Shown: piece after piece, positions 45,177 to 53,884 of the stretch
How the letters are laid out: every line of letters begins with the position of its first letter
How positions within the stretch are numbered: the first letter of the stretch is position 1
From: an uncultured Prevotellaceae bacterium
GTDB taxonomy: Bacteria; Bacteroidota; Bacteroidia; Bacteroidales; Bacteroidaceae
Direction of reading: 5' to 3'
Length of the DNA: 64,000 nt
NCBI GenBank assembly: GCA_900316315.1
Contig: ONCK01000008.1
Location: 1-64,000 of the forward strand
Made by a program: the position numbers and the translations under genes
Notes under the pieces: model-generated
The model's database searches: none
What the model saw: the letters and a program-made list of their open reading frames with translations, nothing else
Told to the model about the DNA's origin: nothing

Positions 45177-47444
45177 CTAGTTTACAGTATGGATGAGACC
45201 GTCCCAGTTGGAAATACCGATGACATCGAGATACGGCTTAAATACCTCATCCTCCTTGTCAGTGTCAGCAGCTTGCCATACCTTCCATACCGGCTTGACA
45301 TCGTATTCCTTGAAGTCGCCGTCGGCAAAGGCGCGCAAGCCAATGCGCAGGCCGCCTTCCTCTCTGTTGTCCATCCAGTTGTGCCACTGCATGGCGTCAA
45401 TGCCGTCCAGCTGTTTGATCTTCTTCCATATCAGCGCGGCACCTGCGGCCTGATTGGCCAGATCCGTCTCGCTGTAGCTCGGAGAGTTGGTCCCCTGCTC
45501 GCTGAAAAAGAGGATGCGCTTCTTGGTGCCCTTGTAGTAGTTGGTCTTGTCCAATATCCAATCGTTGATGACCTCAGGATTTTGGAAAGTGACAAAGCTG
45601 GCATTTTTTGAATAGGTTGCTTTGCTCACGTCATTGATCCAATATTTAGGCGAAGCAAGGTTAATCGGATACGGATGGTAAGCTACGCCCCACAGGAAGT
45701 CGCCTTCTGCTGCCGAGTACTTGACTGTCGTGTTGAGCATGTCTTTGGGCGCATAATTGCCGTCGCCGCTTGCCCAACTATGCGTGTAGGAGCCGAGGAT
45801 AGAAGCGTTTTGGTCGTACTGACGAATGATATTGTAAGCCATACGCTCGGACTTAATATAGCGGTCAAGGTAACGATACATCGGCTGGGTGCCCATGTTG
45901 GTCCACGTAGTTCCCATGTCGACCTCATTGTGCATAATCCAGTGGTGGATACGCCCGTGCTCACCGGTAGAGTAGCGCTCTGCGAGGTAATTGAGCACAG
46001 CGGCGTAGGCATTGACAGCCTCAGCGGTCGTCATATTGGGCATCGAGTAGTATCCGCCCGTGTTTTCCGGATCCGTAAACATGGAACCGGTCGGGCAAAG
46101 CAGGATGGCAGAGACGATGATACCCTTGGCCTGAGCATGGAGCAGGACATCGTCGTGTACGGCTACGGTACTATTGTTGATATAGTACGTCTTGCCTCCG
46201 TAAGTATAGGGGGTCGTATTGCCTCCGGCCGTCGTCTGCAGGATGGTGTTGAGCGTTATGTTCATCGTCGTGCTGTGTACATCGAGCGAGTCAAAGTCCG
46301 CATAGTAGTAAGCGCCGAGACCGGCAGCGATACCCTTCTTTCCCTTGAGCACGCCCGGCTCCGCAGAGTATTTGGGCGTCACGTCATCAGCATAGCGAGC
46401 GTGGGAGGCCAGCACATCTGCGGTGTCAGTCTTCTGAATGACGGCCCACTTGGAGAGGACACGGTCGTAGGTCACTCCCTCGCGGCTTACAGAGCGGTCA
46501 AGGGTGATGCTGAATGCGCTGTCGGTGATGCTCGTCTGATAGGGGAAGGCCTTGAGCTCAGTGACATCCTCCCAAGGCGTCACTTCTGCGAGGGCGAAGG
46601 TGCCTTTGCCCGTCGTGGTGCCGGTAATGATGACCTTGTTGTCCGTAACGCTGACCTGGGTAATCGTATCCGGATAGCTGGCGACAAGATACTGGGCTAT
46701 ATCGGCGTTGATACGCTTCTTGGCAGCAGCTGCGCTGTCGGCTACACGCTGAGCCTCGGTTTCTTCTGCCGTCATGGGGCGGAAGTGGAAGCCGCGCACC
46801 TTAAACTCGCTACCCGTGGGGCAGCCCCAGTCTACTCTCAATCGGCTTGTAGCACTGCCCCATTTGAAGTTTTCACGCAAGATCTTGGTATTGTAGGAGA
46901 AAGTCTTCCAGTTGGTTCCCTCTGTAGCGTCCAGATCGCCGATAGTGACGGACCTGCCTTCGTTGATCGGGTCGCCAAAGAAGACCTGCATGCCGGTGAT
47001 GCCCTGCGTAGCCTGATACTCAAAGGTCAGCACGCATGAGTCCTCGCTCAGCGTACGGCCCAGTCGAGACGTAAAGATGAAAGGATCACCGCCTGTCGAG
47101 GCAAAGGTGTACTCCTGTAGCGCATCGTCGTAAGAAGCCGTCAGCTGGTGGGCGGAGGAGATGATAAAGGCTGGATCGGAGAAGTTGTTACGCCAACACA
47201 TACTGTCTATATTCCTGCGGGATTCGCTGTAGAGCAGTTTGCCCGAGGGGCTGTAGATACGGTAAAACCTCTTGCTGGGCGTCAGTCCGATACTGTCTAT
47301 GCTGTCAGCGTTGATGCGAAAGACGATCCTGCCGTTATTGTATACACAAAACTGGTCTATGCCGCCTGAGGCCAGAGCTGCGGCGGACATTGTCAGACCC
47401 AGTACGACCCAGAGCAGGCCCTTATATAGTCTAGAGAGCTTCAT
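45177..47444 (-). CDS. DUF5722 glycosidase-like secreted protein
   Basis: The 755-residue protein has a signal peptide (about 1-25), an N-terminal region to residue 230 with a jelly-roll-like carbohydrate-binding pattern, and a C-terminal TIM-barrel-like domain (about 330-755). The latter matches DUF5722: VHDDVLLHAQAKGIIVSAIL, RIHHWIMHNEVDMGTTW and ILFFSEQGTNSPSYSE. The glutamates in HNEVD and FSEQG sit at places typical of acid/base and nucleophile in clan GH-A, so glycosidase activity is inferred. It follows the T9SS-tagged gene by 5 bp. The end of the protein is a DGLIHTVN strand, not a sorting domain. Confidence 0.82.
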   Translation of the reverse strand: MKLSRLYKGLLWVVLGLTMSAAALASGGIDQFCVYNNGRIVFRINADSIDSIGLTPSKRFYRIYSPSGKLLYSESRRNIDSMCWRNNFSDPAFIISSAHQLTASYDDALQEYTFASTGGDPFIFTSRLGRTLSEDSCVLTFEYQATQGITGMQVFFGDPINEGRSVTIGDLDATEGTNWKTFSYNTKILRENFKWGSATSRLRVDWGCPTGSEFKVRGFHFRPMTAEETEAQRVADSAAAAKKRINADIAQYLVASYPDTITQVSVTDNKVIITGTTTGKGTFALAEVTPWEDVTELKAFPYQTSITDSAFSITLDRSVSREGVTYDRVLSKWAVIQKTDTADVLASHARYADDVTPKYSAEPGVLKGKKGIAAGLGAYYYADFDSLDVHSTTMNITLNTILQTTAGGNTTPYTYGGKTYYINNSTVAVHDDVLLHAQAKGIIVSAILLCPTGSMFTDPENTGGYYSMPNMTTAEAVNAYAAVLNYLAERYSTGEHGRIHHWIMHNEVDMGTTWTNMGTQPMYRYLDRYIKSERMAYNIIRQYDQNASILGSYTHSWASGDGNYAPKDMLNTTVKYSAAEGDFLWGVAYHPYPINLASPKYWINDVSKATYSKNASFVTFQNPEVINDWILDKTNYYKGTKKRILFFSEQGTNSPSYSETDLANQAAGAALIWKKIKQLDGIDAMQWHNWMDNREEGGLRIGLRAFADGDFKEYDVKPVWKVWQAADTDKEDEVFKPYLDVIGISNWDGLIHTVN

Positions 47445-47449
47445 ATCTG

Positions 47450-47935
47450 TTACTTCTTAAGGATTTTCTTTACATAAGTCTTGTCCCCGGCAACCACCTT
47501 GACGATGAGTATACCCTTGGGCAAGGCCGACATATTGTAGTTGAGACTCCGTGTGCCCGGAGTCAGACGGGCGAGTACCACACCCGATGTAGAGACGATG
47601 TCCACGCGGTTCACATCATTGCATACCTGGATACTGAGCACATCGCCGCGGGCATCGATAGTTGCCTCATCGGCTGTAGCACGCTTGATACCCGCAGGCA
47701 GCGGCGTAGCATAAAATCTGAAGTAGTCAAAGTCCGCATACTCGAGGTTTGCAGACGAACCGTCATTGCCATTGATCTGGATGCCGGTCGTAGAGACTAC
47801 GATGCTGCGGATATTGCGAACCGTCTGCACCGGCGTATAATTGCCGGTCGTGTAAACATAAATGTCGTGGGCACTGACCGTCCCCATACCCACGAGGGCC
47901 AATGCCATAGAGAGGAGTAATAATTTACCTTTCAT
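47450..47935 (-). CDS. Small protein with T9SS C-terminal sorting domain
   Basis: A 161-residue protein with a signal peptide (1-22, cut after SAH). The last 70 residues read as a type A T9SS sorting domain: VDIVSTSGVVLARLTPGT, a central LNYNMSALPKGILIV and a final VAGDKTYVKKILKK with the usual Lys-rich end. The N-terminal 65 residues have no known domain. It should be exported by the T9SS and fixed to the surface. It is co-transcribed with the DUF5722 gene 5 bp later, an odd arrangement in which the carrier has the tag and the putative enzyme does not. Confidence 0.8.
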   Translation of the reverse strand: MKGKLLLLSMALALVGMGTVSAHDIYVYTTGNYTPVQTVRNIRSIVVSTTGIQINGNDGSSANLEYADFDYFRFYATPLPAGIKRATADEATIDARGDVLSIQVCNDVNRVDIVSTSGVVLARLTPGTRSLNYNMSALPKGILIVKVVAGDKTYVKKILKK

Positions 47936-47994
47936 ATCTATCTGAATTTGATTTCATATTGACGCCTTGACTTGCAAGAATACACATTATCGTG

Positions 47995-48026
47995 CAAAAA
48001 TAAGCAAATTTGTGTTTTTGCGCCAA
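47995..48026 (-). promoter_or_regulatory. Promoter of the T9SS-tagged protein and DUF5722 operon
   Basis: TATTTTTG (47995-48002) with TTG (48024-48026) 21 bp upstream. Confidence 0.65.
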
Positions 48027-48490
48027 CTTTTTCTCTCAAAATCAACAAGACAGCACTCCCCCGAGGTACGAGAGCAATGGTAAGAAGTGTCTATCAAGCC
48101 CTGCTTGAGACAGAGAGAGAGGTGGTCAAGCCCACCTCTCACCAAGCTTTGGCTCCATCAGATCCAGCCTCAACGGCATCAGACTTAGTTCTCCCCAAAT
48201 CTGATTTTGGTCTTAATACGCCTCGACACGCGCAGGCCCTCCGCCGAAGGCGAAGCCTGCAGGCCGGCCTTACCAACAGCTCGCAAGGAGGGGCCACCCG
48301 CCTCATCCGACCTCCCAGCTACAGACCCCTGTCATGTTCGCGCATCGAGGCACGTATCGCGTGCAGCTTCCGACCTTCCGCCTACAGGCTCCACACCCGA
48401 CGTGATAATCTCTGACATGCCGCCCACGGTATCAGCACATGATACCCATCAGCAGGAAGCACTCTTCACCGTACCAAACGCTCTATAAAT
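48027..48490. other. Divergent intergenic region before the AraC gene
   Basis: It holds a GAGAGGTGG/CCACCTCTC inverted repeat (48117-48140) and the repeat at 48158. The plus-strand frame 47972-48415 shows no domain. No clear -7 box precedes the AraC gene. Confidence 0.45.
48158..48220 (+). repeat. Three-unit 21-nt-phased repeat
   Basis: Anchors TCAGAT, TCAGAC and TCTGAT start at 48158, 48179 and 48200, exactly 21 nt apart. In frame they would encode SDPASTA, SDLVLPK and SDFGLNT. SDLVLPKSD resembles SDLVPSKSD at 25533, and SDPASTASDL resembles PDPAASTSDL in mtaB. Confidence 0.65.
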
Positions 48491-49408
48491 ATGAACCCAG
48501 AAAACAATTCTCAACTTCCCATCCAGCAGCCCACATGCGGCACTCCCAACTTTCCGGAGCCCGACTATACTGACGAAGATGTGTTCATCTTCAACAATAT
48601 ACGAGCCCTTGCCGACTCTATCTCTGCCCGCATAGTTATGAATACCCTCCTGCTCTGTACCCAGGGCCACATACAGTTTGCCGCCAACGGCAAGAGCGTC
48701 ACCGTGTCCCAAGGCCAGATATTCATGTGTCCGCCCAATACCTACCTGGCCGACACAATGGTAAGTATAGACTTCGAGTGCAAGACTCTCTGTCTGACCA
48801 ATCGCATCATACAAGCACTTATCCGCCCCTATATCGGCATCTGGAATAGTATAGTCTACGGCCCTGCTCCCATCATCTACGATTTGGATGACATCGATAT
48901 GCTCTTTGTGGCGCGTCTCTTTGACATCGTGAAACTCAGCCTTGACCACAAGCGAACCAAGTACCGCAAAGACGTCATCCATTCGCTTATCCGAGGCGCT
49001 CTCATCGGACTGTGTGGCTTCACCGGCGATGGTAGGCAAGTCTCCGAGGAGTCTGTTTTTACCAAGGACCTCTTTCAGCGTTTCCTCGACCTACTTCAGC
49101 GGAGCGAGGTCAAGCATCGGAGCGTCAAGAGCTATGCCACACAGCTCAACATCTCGTCCAAGTATCTCGCCGTCACTTGCAAGAAGAACTCCGGCCGCAC
49201 TGCGCTCAGCTGGATTGACGAGTACACCATGAGCGATGCCGTCTACTATCTACAGAGTACCTCCCTGTCAATTAAGGAGGTGAGCAACAAGATGGGATTT
49301 CCCAACCCCTCTTTCTTCGGCCGCTACTTCCGTCTGCACAAGGGTGTCTCGCCACTTGCATTTCGGAAGCGTTGTCAGGCACAAAGCAAAGCAGAGCCCG
49401 CAGAGTAG
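48491..49408 (+). CDS. AraC family transcriptional regulator
   Basis: The 305-residue protein has an N-terminal cupin-like sensor half (about 35-110, GKSVTVSQGQIFMCPPNTYL) and a C-terminal double helix-turn-helix (about 205-298): YATQLNISSKYLAVTCKKNSG, split after position 20, and SIKEVSNKMGFPNPSFFGRY followed by HKGVSPLAFRKR, the classic second AraC helix. It probably activates genes in response to a small molecule. Divergent placement from the DUF5722 operon makes that operon a plausible target, but no operator is evident. Confidence 0.9.
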   Translation: MNPENNSQLPIQQPTCGTPNFPEPDYTDEDVFIFNNIRALADSISARIVMNTLLLCTQGHIQFAANGKSVTVSQGQIFMCPPNTYLADTMVSIDFECKTLCLTNRIIQALIRPYIGIWNSIVYGPAPIIYDLDDIDMLFVARLFDIVKLSLDHKRTKYRKDVIHSLIRGALIGLCGFTGDGRQVSEESVFTKDLFQRFLDLLQRSEVKHRSVKSYATQLNISSKYLAVTCKKNSGRTALSWIDEYTMSDAVYYLQSTSLSIKEVSNKMGFPNPSFFGRYFRLHKGVSPLAFRKRCQAQSKAEPAE

Positions 49409-49456
49409 ACTTCGCCCTCCACGTCCGGTATACCTCATCCCAGCGCTGACTTATCC

Positions 49457-49499
49457 GAAGAAGGGAATCTGATAACAGATTCCCTTCTTCATACCTTTT
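49457..49499 (+). terminator. Terminator after the AraC gene
   Basis: A 14-bp perfect stem (49457-49470 with 49477-49490), 6-base loop. Confidence 0.8.
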
Positions 49500-49701
49500 A
49501 AAAAGAATATCACACTTAGATTGCGCTACTTCGCGCCTTGACTGTCCCAGGTCTGATGCAAAGGCTTGGCCATTGGGAGTTTCTCCGGCAAGGTGCCGGA
49601 GGCTGCGAGGCTGACCTGCTTGCGCCAGTCATCTGCCGTACGGGGATACGCCGGGTACCTAGGACAGCGCGACGAGAATGGAGCAAATACGTGCGCTGTG
49701 G

Positions 49702-51030
49702 CTACTGGAGCTTGATGTCTATGAGATTGGGATAATGGTCGGTGAGCTTGACCGTAAAGTAAGGCATGAGGCAGTCAAAGGAGCGCACCAGCATCTCCGT
49801 GCCCGCATGGGTGACCAGACAGTGATCGATAGCGCCGCTACGGTCATCCGCCTTGCGCTTGCTGACGCGCGAGAAGCCCTCCGAGGCACTGCAAACGTGA
49901 TGTCCATTGTGATTGTCGGCGTAGCCAGTAGCCACCTTGTAGCACGGAGTGAAGTCATGACTGAAATAAGCCTTGATGGCGATGGATGTCTCATAGCTAT
50001 TCATGTCGCCGCAGACAAATATCGGACAGTCGTAGCGCAACTTCAGCTCCTCAGCCTTGGCGATAAGCGTATTGACCTGCTCATAGCGTGCCGAGTCACT
50101 GCCGGCCTGCGCCGACTCGCTCTTCCACCAGAGATGCGTGGAGAAGACAATAAACCGCTTGCCCGTTTCCTTGTGGGTGAAGACGCCGTAAGTGTAAGAC
50201 TTGGTGCCGGCGTTGCTCCACTGGGAAGGCGTGTAGAGATGATAGCCTGACTCCAAGAGCGTCACACGCGCCGTATCATAAAAGACAGGAGTATAGTTCC
50301 AATTGTCTCCATCGCCTGCTGTGGCAGTGGTATAGCCATATTTTCTGATCAGCGGGTAAAATACAGCATCCATGGGGCTGGAGTATTCTTGCAGGGTGAC
50401 GACCTCAGGCATATAGGCGCGTACTAGTTGGGCGAATTGCGGACCGCGTGCGCTGTTGCGGCAGTCTACATTCAGATTCTGCCAAACTACAGCATTGCTT
50501 TTGCTGTCGTATTGCCAGATATTGTCGTCTAGTATGCGCAGGTTGGCATCCTCATAGCGGTCAAAGAGGACATCGCCGGTCACCGTGCCCGATCTGGAGA
50601 AATAGGTCGAGACGTTGCCTTTGCGTAGCTGGTTGCAGAGCAGATGAACCGCCCTGTTGAAGGCCCAACTGGAGCCTCCGGTGATATACACCTGGCCTGT
50701 AGTGCAGCGCAGGGTGTAATTGAATGTACCCACGCTCGTAGAGGGGATGAGGTGGATGGCATTGCCTTGGCTGAAGGCAGTATCTGCGACAGTCGGCAAG
50801 GTCTCGCCCGTCGCCGACTTAAGGCTGTCGCGTAGCCGGGCGGCGGCTTCAGAGCCCTCGTCCCAGTCGGCAGAGCCCTGATAGACGATGCTGTAAGTGG
50901 CCAGCCTCTCACCGGCGACTTTAGCCGTGGTACTCTTTGCTCTGGACACGAGCACGAGGCTGTTGCTCTGCGATCTGATAGGCAGCAGGCTGGAGATGGT
51001 GATGAAGAAGAGGAAGGATAACTTTTTCAT
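49702..51030 (-). CDS. Secreted endonuclease/exonuclease/phosphatase family protein
   Basis: The 442-residue protein has a signal peptide (about 1-20). Residues about 25-150 resemble the alpha/beta domain found ahead of glycosidases (DSLKSATGETLPTVAD, then YTLRCTTGQVYITGGSSWAF). Residues about 165-440 are an EEP-fold phosphoesterase: VTLQEYSSPMD with the catalytic Glu, FSTHLWWKSE, PIFVCGDMNSYE, AIDHCLV and a closing LTDHYPNLIDI. Substrate is unknown; the group includes nucleases and sugar or lipid phosphatases. It starts 9 bp after the permease gene, so it is in the same operon. Confidence 0.82.
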   Translation of the reverse strand: MKKLSFLFFITISSLLPIRSQSNSLVLVSRAKSTTAKVAGERLATYSIVYQGSADWDEGSEAAARLRDSLKSATGETLPTVADTAFSQGNAIHLIPSTSVGTFNYTLRCTTGQVYITGGSSWAFNRAVHLLCNQLRKGNVSTYFSRSGTVTGDVLFDRYEDANLRILDDNIWQYDSKSNAVVWQNLNVDCRNSARGPQFAQLVRAYMPEVVTLQEYSSPMDAVFYPLIRKYGYTTATAGDGDNWNYTPVFYDTARVTLLESGYHLYTPSQWSNAGTKSYTYGVFTHKETGKRFIVFSTHLWWKSESAQAGSDSARYEQVNTLIAKAEELKLRYDCPIFVCGDMNSYETSIAIKAYFSHDFTPCYKVATGYADNHNGHHVCSASEGFSRVSKRKADDRSGAIDHCLVTHAGTEMLVRSFDCLMPYFTVKLTDHYPNLIDIKLQ

Positions 51031-51039
51031 TAGCGTGAC

Positions 51040-52065
51040 TTATATAGTATTGTACGTATTCCGTCGGCACAGGAGGACATATAGGATGACCGGCACGCCA
51101 AAGAGCGGCGTCACCACGTTGAGCGGCAGCACACCGCCTCCCATGGGCAAGTTGCAAAGCAGGCAGCAAAGCAGCGCCACAGCGCTCCCGCAGAGCAGCG
51201 TCGCCGGCAGCAGCACGCGATGGTCGGACGTACCGGTCATCATACGCGCTATATGGGGCACAGCGAGGCCGATGAAGGCGATAGGACCGCAAGCGGCCGT
51301 CACAGCAGCCGACAATATACCTGTCAGCAGCAAGAGCAGCGTGCGTATCCGCCGGATGTTGACCCCCAGGTTGCGGGCGTATCGGTCGCCCAGCAGGAGC
51401 GCATTGAGCGGCTTGACGAGCAGCAGTGATCCGATGAGTCCTGCGGTGATGACTACCGCGTACGGCAGCAGCCAGCGGCGGGATAGACTGCCGAAGCTGC
51501 CCATACCCCACAGCATGAAAGCCTGCAGAGAGTCTGCTGTTGCCAGATAGTTGAGCAGGGAGATGATGGAGGAAAGTGCATAGCTGATCATGATGCCTAT
51601 GATCAGGAGCATCATATTGCTGCGTACAAGGCTGGAGCAGAGAAGTAGGAGCAAGATGACAACGCCTGCGCCAATGAGCGCCGCGGCTACCATCAATACA
51701 AATCCGGTCAGGCCCCACGAAGCTGCAGCTCCGGTTCCACCGGCCACCAGAACAACAATGCCGACGCCAAGTCCCGCTCCGCTGTTGATACCCAGGATGG
51801 AAGGGTCGGCCAAGGGGTTGCTGAAGATGGTCTGCAGGAGCAAGCCGCTCACAGCCAGCGCCGCACCACTCAGCAGAGCCACGACGGCCTGAGGCATACG
51901 GCTCTCGAGGATGATCAGCTGTGAGGTGGCATCGGCTGACTGGCCGCTGAGCACCGCCCATATCTCTCCAGCCGGTATGCTGACGCTGCCGCAAAGCAAG
52001 CAGAGCAAGAGCAGCACCACGATAAGTGCCGACAGCAGGATGATGGTCAGAATATTGCGTCTCAT
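51040..52065 (-). CDS. FecCD-type ABC transporter permease
   Basis: The start at 52065 (MRRNILTIILLSALIVVLLL) overlaps the previous stop by ATGA. The 341-residue protein has nine or ten transmembrane helices and FecCD landmarks: RMPQAVVALLSGAALAVSGL, LQTIFSNPLADPSILGINSG, then GIRRIRT-like and CGPIAFIGLAVPHIARMMTG. It should import iron-siderophore, haem or cobalamin together with the binding lipoprotein encoded just upstream. No ATPase gene follows; the next gene is a phosphoesterase. Confidence 0.92.
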   Translation of the reverse strand: MRRNILTIILLSALIVVLLLLCLLCGSVSIPAGEIWAVLSGQSADATSQLIILESRMPQAVVALLSGAALAVSGLLLQTIFSNPLADPSILGINSGAGLGVGIVVLVAGGTGAAASWGLTGFVLMVAAALIGAGVVILLLLLCSSLVRSNMMLLIIGIMISYALSSIISLLNYLATADSLQAFMLWGMGSFGSLSRRWLLPYAVVITAGLIGSLLLVKPLNALLLGDRYARNLGVNIRRIRTLLLLLTGILSAAVTAACGPIAFIGLAVPHIARMMTGTSDHRVLLPATLLCGSAVALLCCLLCNLPMGGGVLPLNVVTPLFGVPVILYVLLCRRNTYNTI

Positions 52066-53195
52066 TGCAGGGGACTGAAATATTGTAGCCGGTAGCCGGG
52101 CATCAGCTGGGGGTGACATATACTGATCATGTCGCCGAGTATGCGCTCCGGATGGAAGGCTCCTTGTTCGAAATAGGCGTGACGAAACAGATTGCATCCC
52201 CAGATGTGGCGCTGTTGCCAGGCGCCAAAGCAACTGTAGCGCTCATCGTCATCACGGAGTGCGCTGTAGGTGAGATCCGATTGGCCGCCGTACTTGATCA
52301 GCCAGATGTCGGCATCATGAGCTCCCGCATAGACGCTCTCCATCGTCATGCCGACCGATCCCTTCTGGCTATTGTTGCCAAATACATAGGAAGCTCCGGC
52401 ATCCTTGATCAGTTGGCCGACTGTGCTGTTGCCTCCCGGCTGATACCAGATGCCGGAGGTCATCAAGTCGACAAAGACCGTAGGGCGGCGCTGTAGCCGG
52501 GCGGCACGGCGCCTAAGCGTCTCGTAATCAGCAGCCAACTTGCGGTAAAGCGAGTCCGCCCGCTCCTCCTCGCCGACCAGCATGCCGTACCATCTGACCC
52601 ACTCCGCGCGCGCCAAAGGCGAGACCTCCATATAGTCGGCGCACTCTATGATGGGCAGACCCGAGGCTGTAACGGCACCATAGTCGACCCGGTCGTAAGG
52701 GGAAAGCATCAGCGCGTCACAACCGGAGGCCATCAGGCGCTCGACATTGATATTGGCCGACAAGCCCATGTCCTGTATCTTGCCCGCCTTGACCGCGTCT
52801 CTCACCCGCGGCGAGATGACGTACTGCAAGTCGCAGATGCCGGCTACGTGGTCCAATGCGCCGAGCTCATCCATCAGCACCGCGATGACCGACGTACCCG
52901 CCGTCAGGCGCCGCAAGGGCGTACGCAGCAGTGTCCCCTCGGGCAGGTCTGCGGGCAAGCTGTCCTTGCGCGGCACCATCACGTACCGATGAAGCACTTC
53001 GCCAGGATGCCAAGGATTGTCTATGACGACGAGGCGGTAGCCCCGACCTGTGTAAATGTGTAGCAGAGTGGCATGGCTGAAGGTCACGCTGTCGGCCGTA
53101 GCATCGGCTCCGTGTGCCGCCTGGCGCTGACATGACGGGCACAGCAGCACAAGCAGTAGGGAGAGGATCAGACTATGAACGGACGATTTCGCCAT
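52062..53195 (-). CDS. Iron/B12-type ABC substrate-binding lipoprotein
   Basis: The start at 53195 gives a lipoprotein signal (LLCPSC, Cys22). The 377-residue protein has the two-lobed periplasmic binding fold of the FecB/BtuF group: VIDNPWHPGEVLHRYVMVP, then DHVAGICDLQYVISPRVRD, NVERLMASGCDALMLSPYD and a linking helix (LYRKLAADYETLRRRAARLQ). It captures ferric-siderophore, haem or cobalamin for the permease that overlaps its stop. The first Met of the open frame (53408) lies upstream of the promoter at 53217-53248 and is rejected. Confidence 0.9.
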   Translation of the reverse strand: MAKSSVHSLILSLLLVLLCPSCQRQAAHGADATADSVTFSHATLLHIYTGRGYRLVVIDNPWHPGEVLHRYVMVPRKDSLPADLPEGTLLRTPLRRLTAGTSVIAVLMDELGALDHVAGICDLQYVISPRVRDAVKAGKIQDMGLSANINVERLMASGCDALMLSPYDRVDYGAVTASGLPIIECADYMEVSPLARAEWVRWYGMLVGEEERADSLYRKLAADYETLRRRAARLQRRPTVFVDLMTSGIWYQPGGNSTVGQLIKDAGASYVFGNNSQKGSVGMTMESVYAGAHDADIWLIKYGGQSDLTYSALRDDDERYSCFGAWQQRHIWGCNLFRHAYFEQGAFHPERILGDMISICHPQLMPGYRLQYFSPLQ

Positions 53196-53216
53196 CAGGT
53201 AAATACTTAGGATAGG

Positions 53217-53248
53217 CAAAGATACCTTAAGTCGGTCACACGACCAAA
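53217..53248 (-). promoter_or_regulatory. Promoter of the ABC-binding protein operon
   Basis: TATCTTTG (53217-53224) with TTTG (53245-53248) 20 bp upstream. Confidence 0.72.
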
Positions 53249-53552
53249 CACCGCAGGTCCTTTTTTGCTGTTGTCCAGACCAAGGGCCCCGTGCTCGCCT
53301 TGCCTCATTCTGCACCCCGTCTGCTCTGCTCCGGCAGGAGACAGCAGCAAGTTCGGACGAGGTCCAATGTACTCCGGATAGAAGCTTTTTTCCCGATGAA
53401 ATCGGCATTTTTTAGTTGCAGAGGCGACAGGAGTCTCCCCGATTAGACCTACTCTCCGCCACATCTCCAGTCGGAAGCAACAAGTACGCGGTCAACTTTT
53501 TCGCATCGCTTCCGTATGTGGCTGGATACCAGATATTGGCACAAAAAGAGAT
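53249..53552. other. Intergenic, no gene seen
   Basis: Part of the 690-bp divergent space. No domain-bearing frame and no clear structure before the R4 repeat. Confidence 0.4.
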
Positions 53553-53655
53553 GTTTTTGTAACTGATTGGCTTTCAGGACTTATAAACTACATCCGACCT
53601 TGTTGTCAAAACAAGGCGACTTGTTTGTCGTACGTCTTAAGTGAATACCATCACA
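53553..53655 (-). repeat. Truncated 21-nt-phased element, copy R4 (inverted)
   Basis: On the minus strand it reads CGCCTTGTTTTGACAACAAG, then GTCGGATGTAGTTTATAAG and GAAAGCCAATCAGTTACAAA. It matches the central part of R1-R3 but lacks the AGGCGAGTTGTTA unit. The hairpin arm is CCTTGTT/AACAAGG where R2 and R3 have CCTTGTA/TACAAGG, a compensatory change. Confidence 0.7.
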
Positions 53656-53826
53656 TGGGTAAATTTTTTCCGAGAGCCGTCTCTGCCACGCTGCGGACTT
53701 CTCCCCGTCTATTCCGTATCCCAGCTCGGCGATAAAGGATTGCAGGCAGAGAGGCCGGCTTCCCTTGGTACCTCACGCAGGGAACGCCCCATAGACACCT
53801 GGGCCGTAAAAAATTGAATATCGTCT

Positions 53827-53857
53827 TTTGCGGATTTACAGATATACGCTACCTTTG
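53827..53857 (+). promoter_or_regulatory. Promoter of the 53885-57486 gene group
   Basis: TTTG (53827-53830), 19-bp spacer, TACCTTTG (53850-53857), 28 bp ahead of the start. Confidence 0.78.
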
Positions 53858-53884
53858 CATAATACAACTCAACAAAATCCAACA

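Noticed and set aside
45675-47039. 454-codon frame antisense to the DUF5722 gene
   Set aside because: No domain in the antisense translation, while the sense protein has a signal peptide and DUF5722 motifs.
47972-48415. 147-codon plus-strand frame with SD heptads
   Set aside because: It has no domain or signal and lies partly over the divergent promoter. Only the 21-nt repeat within it is reported.
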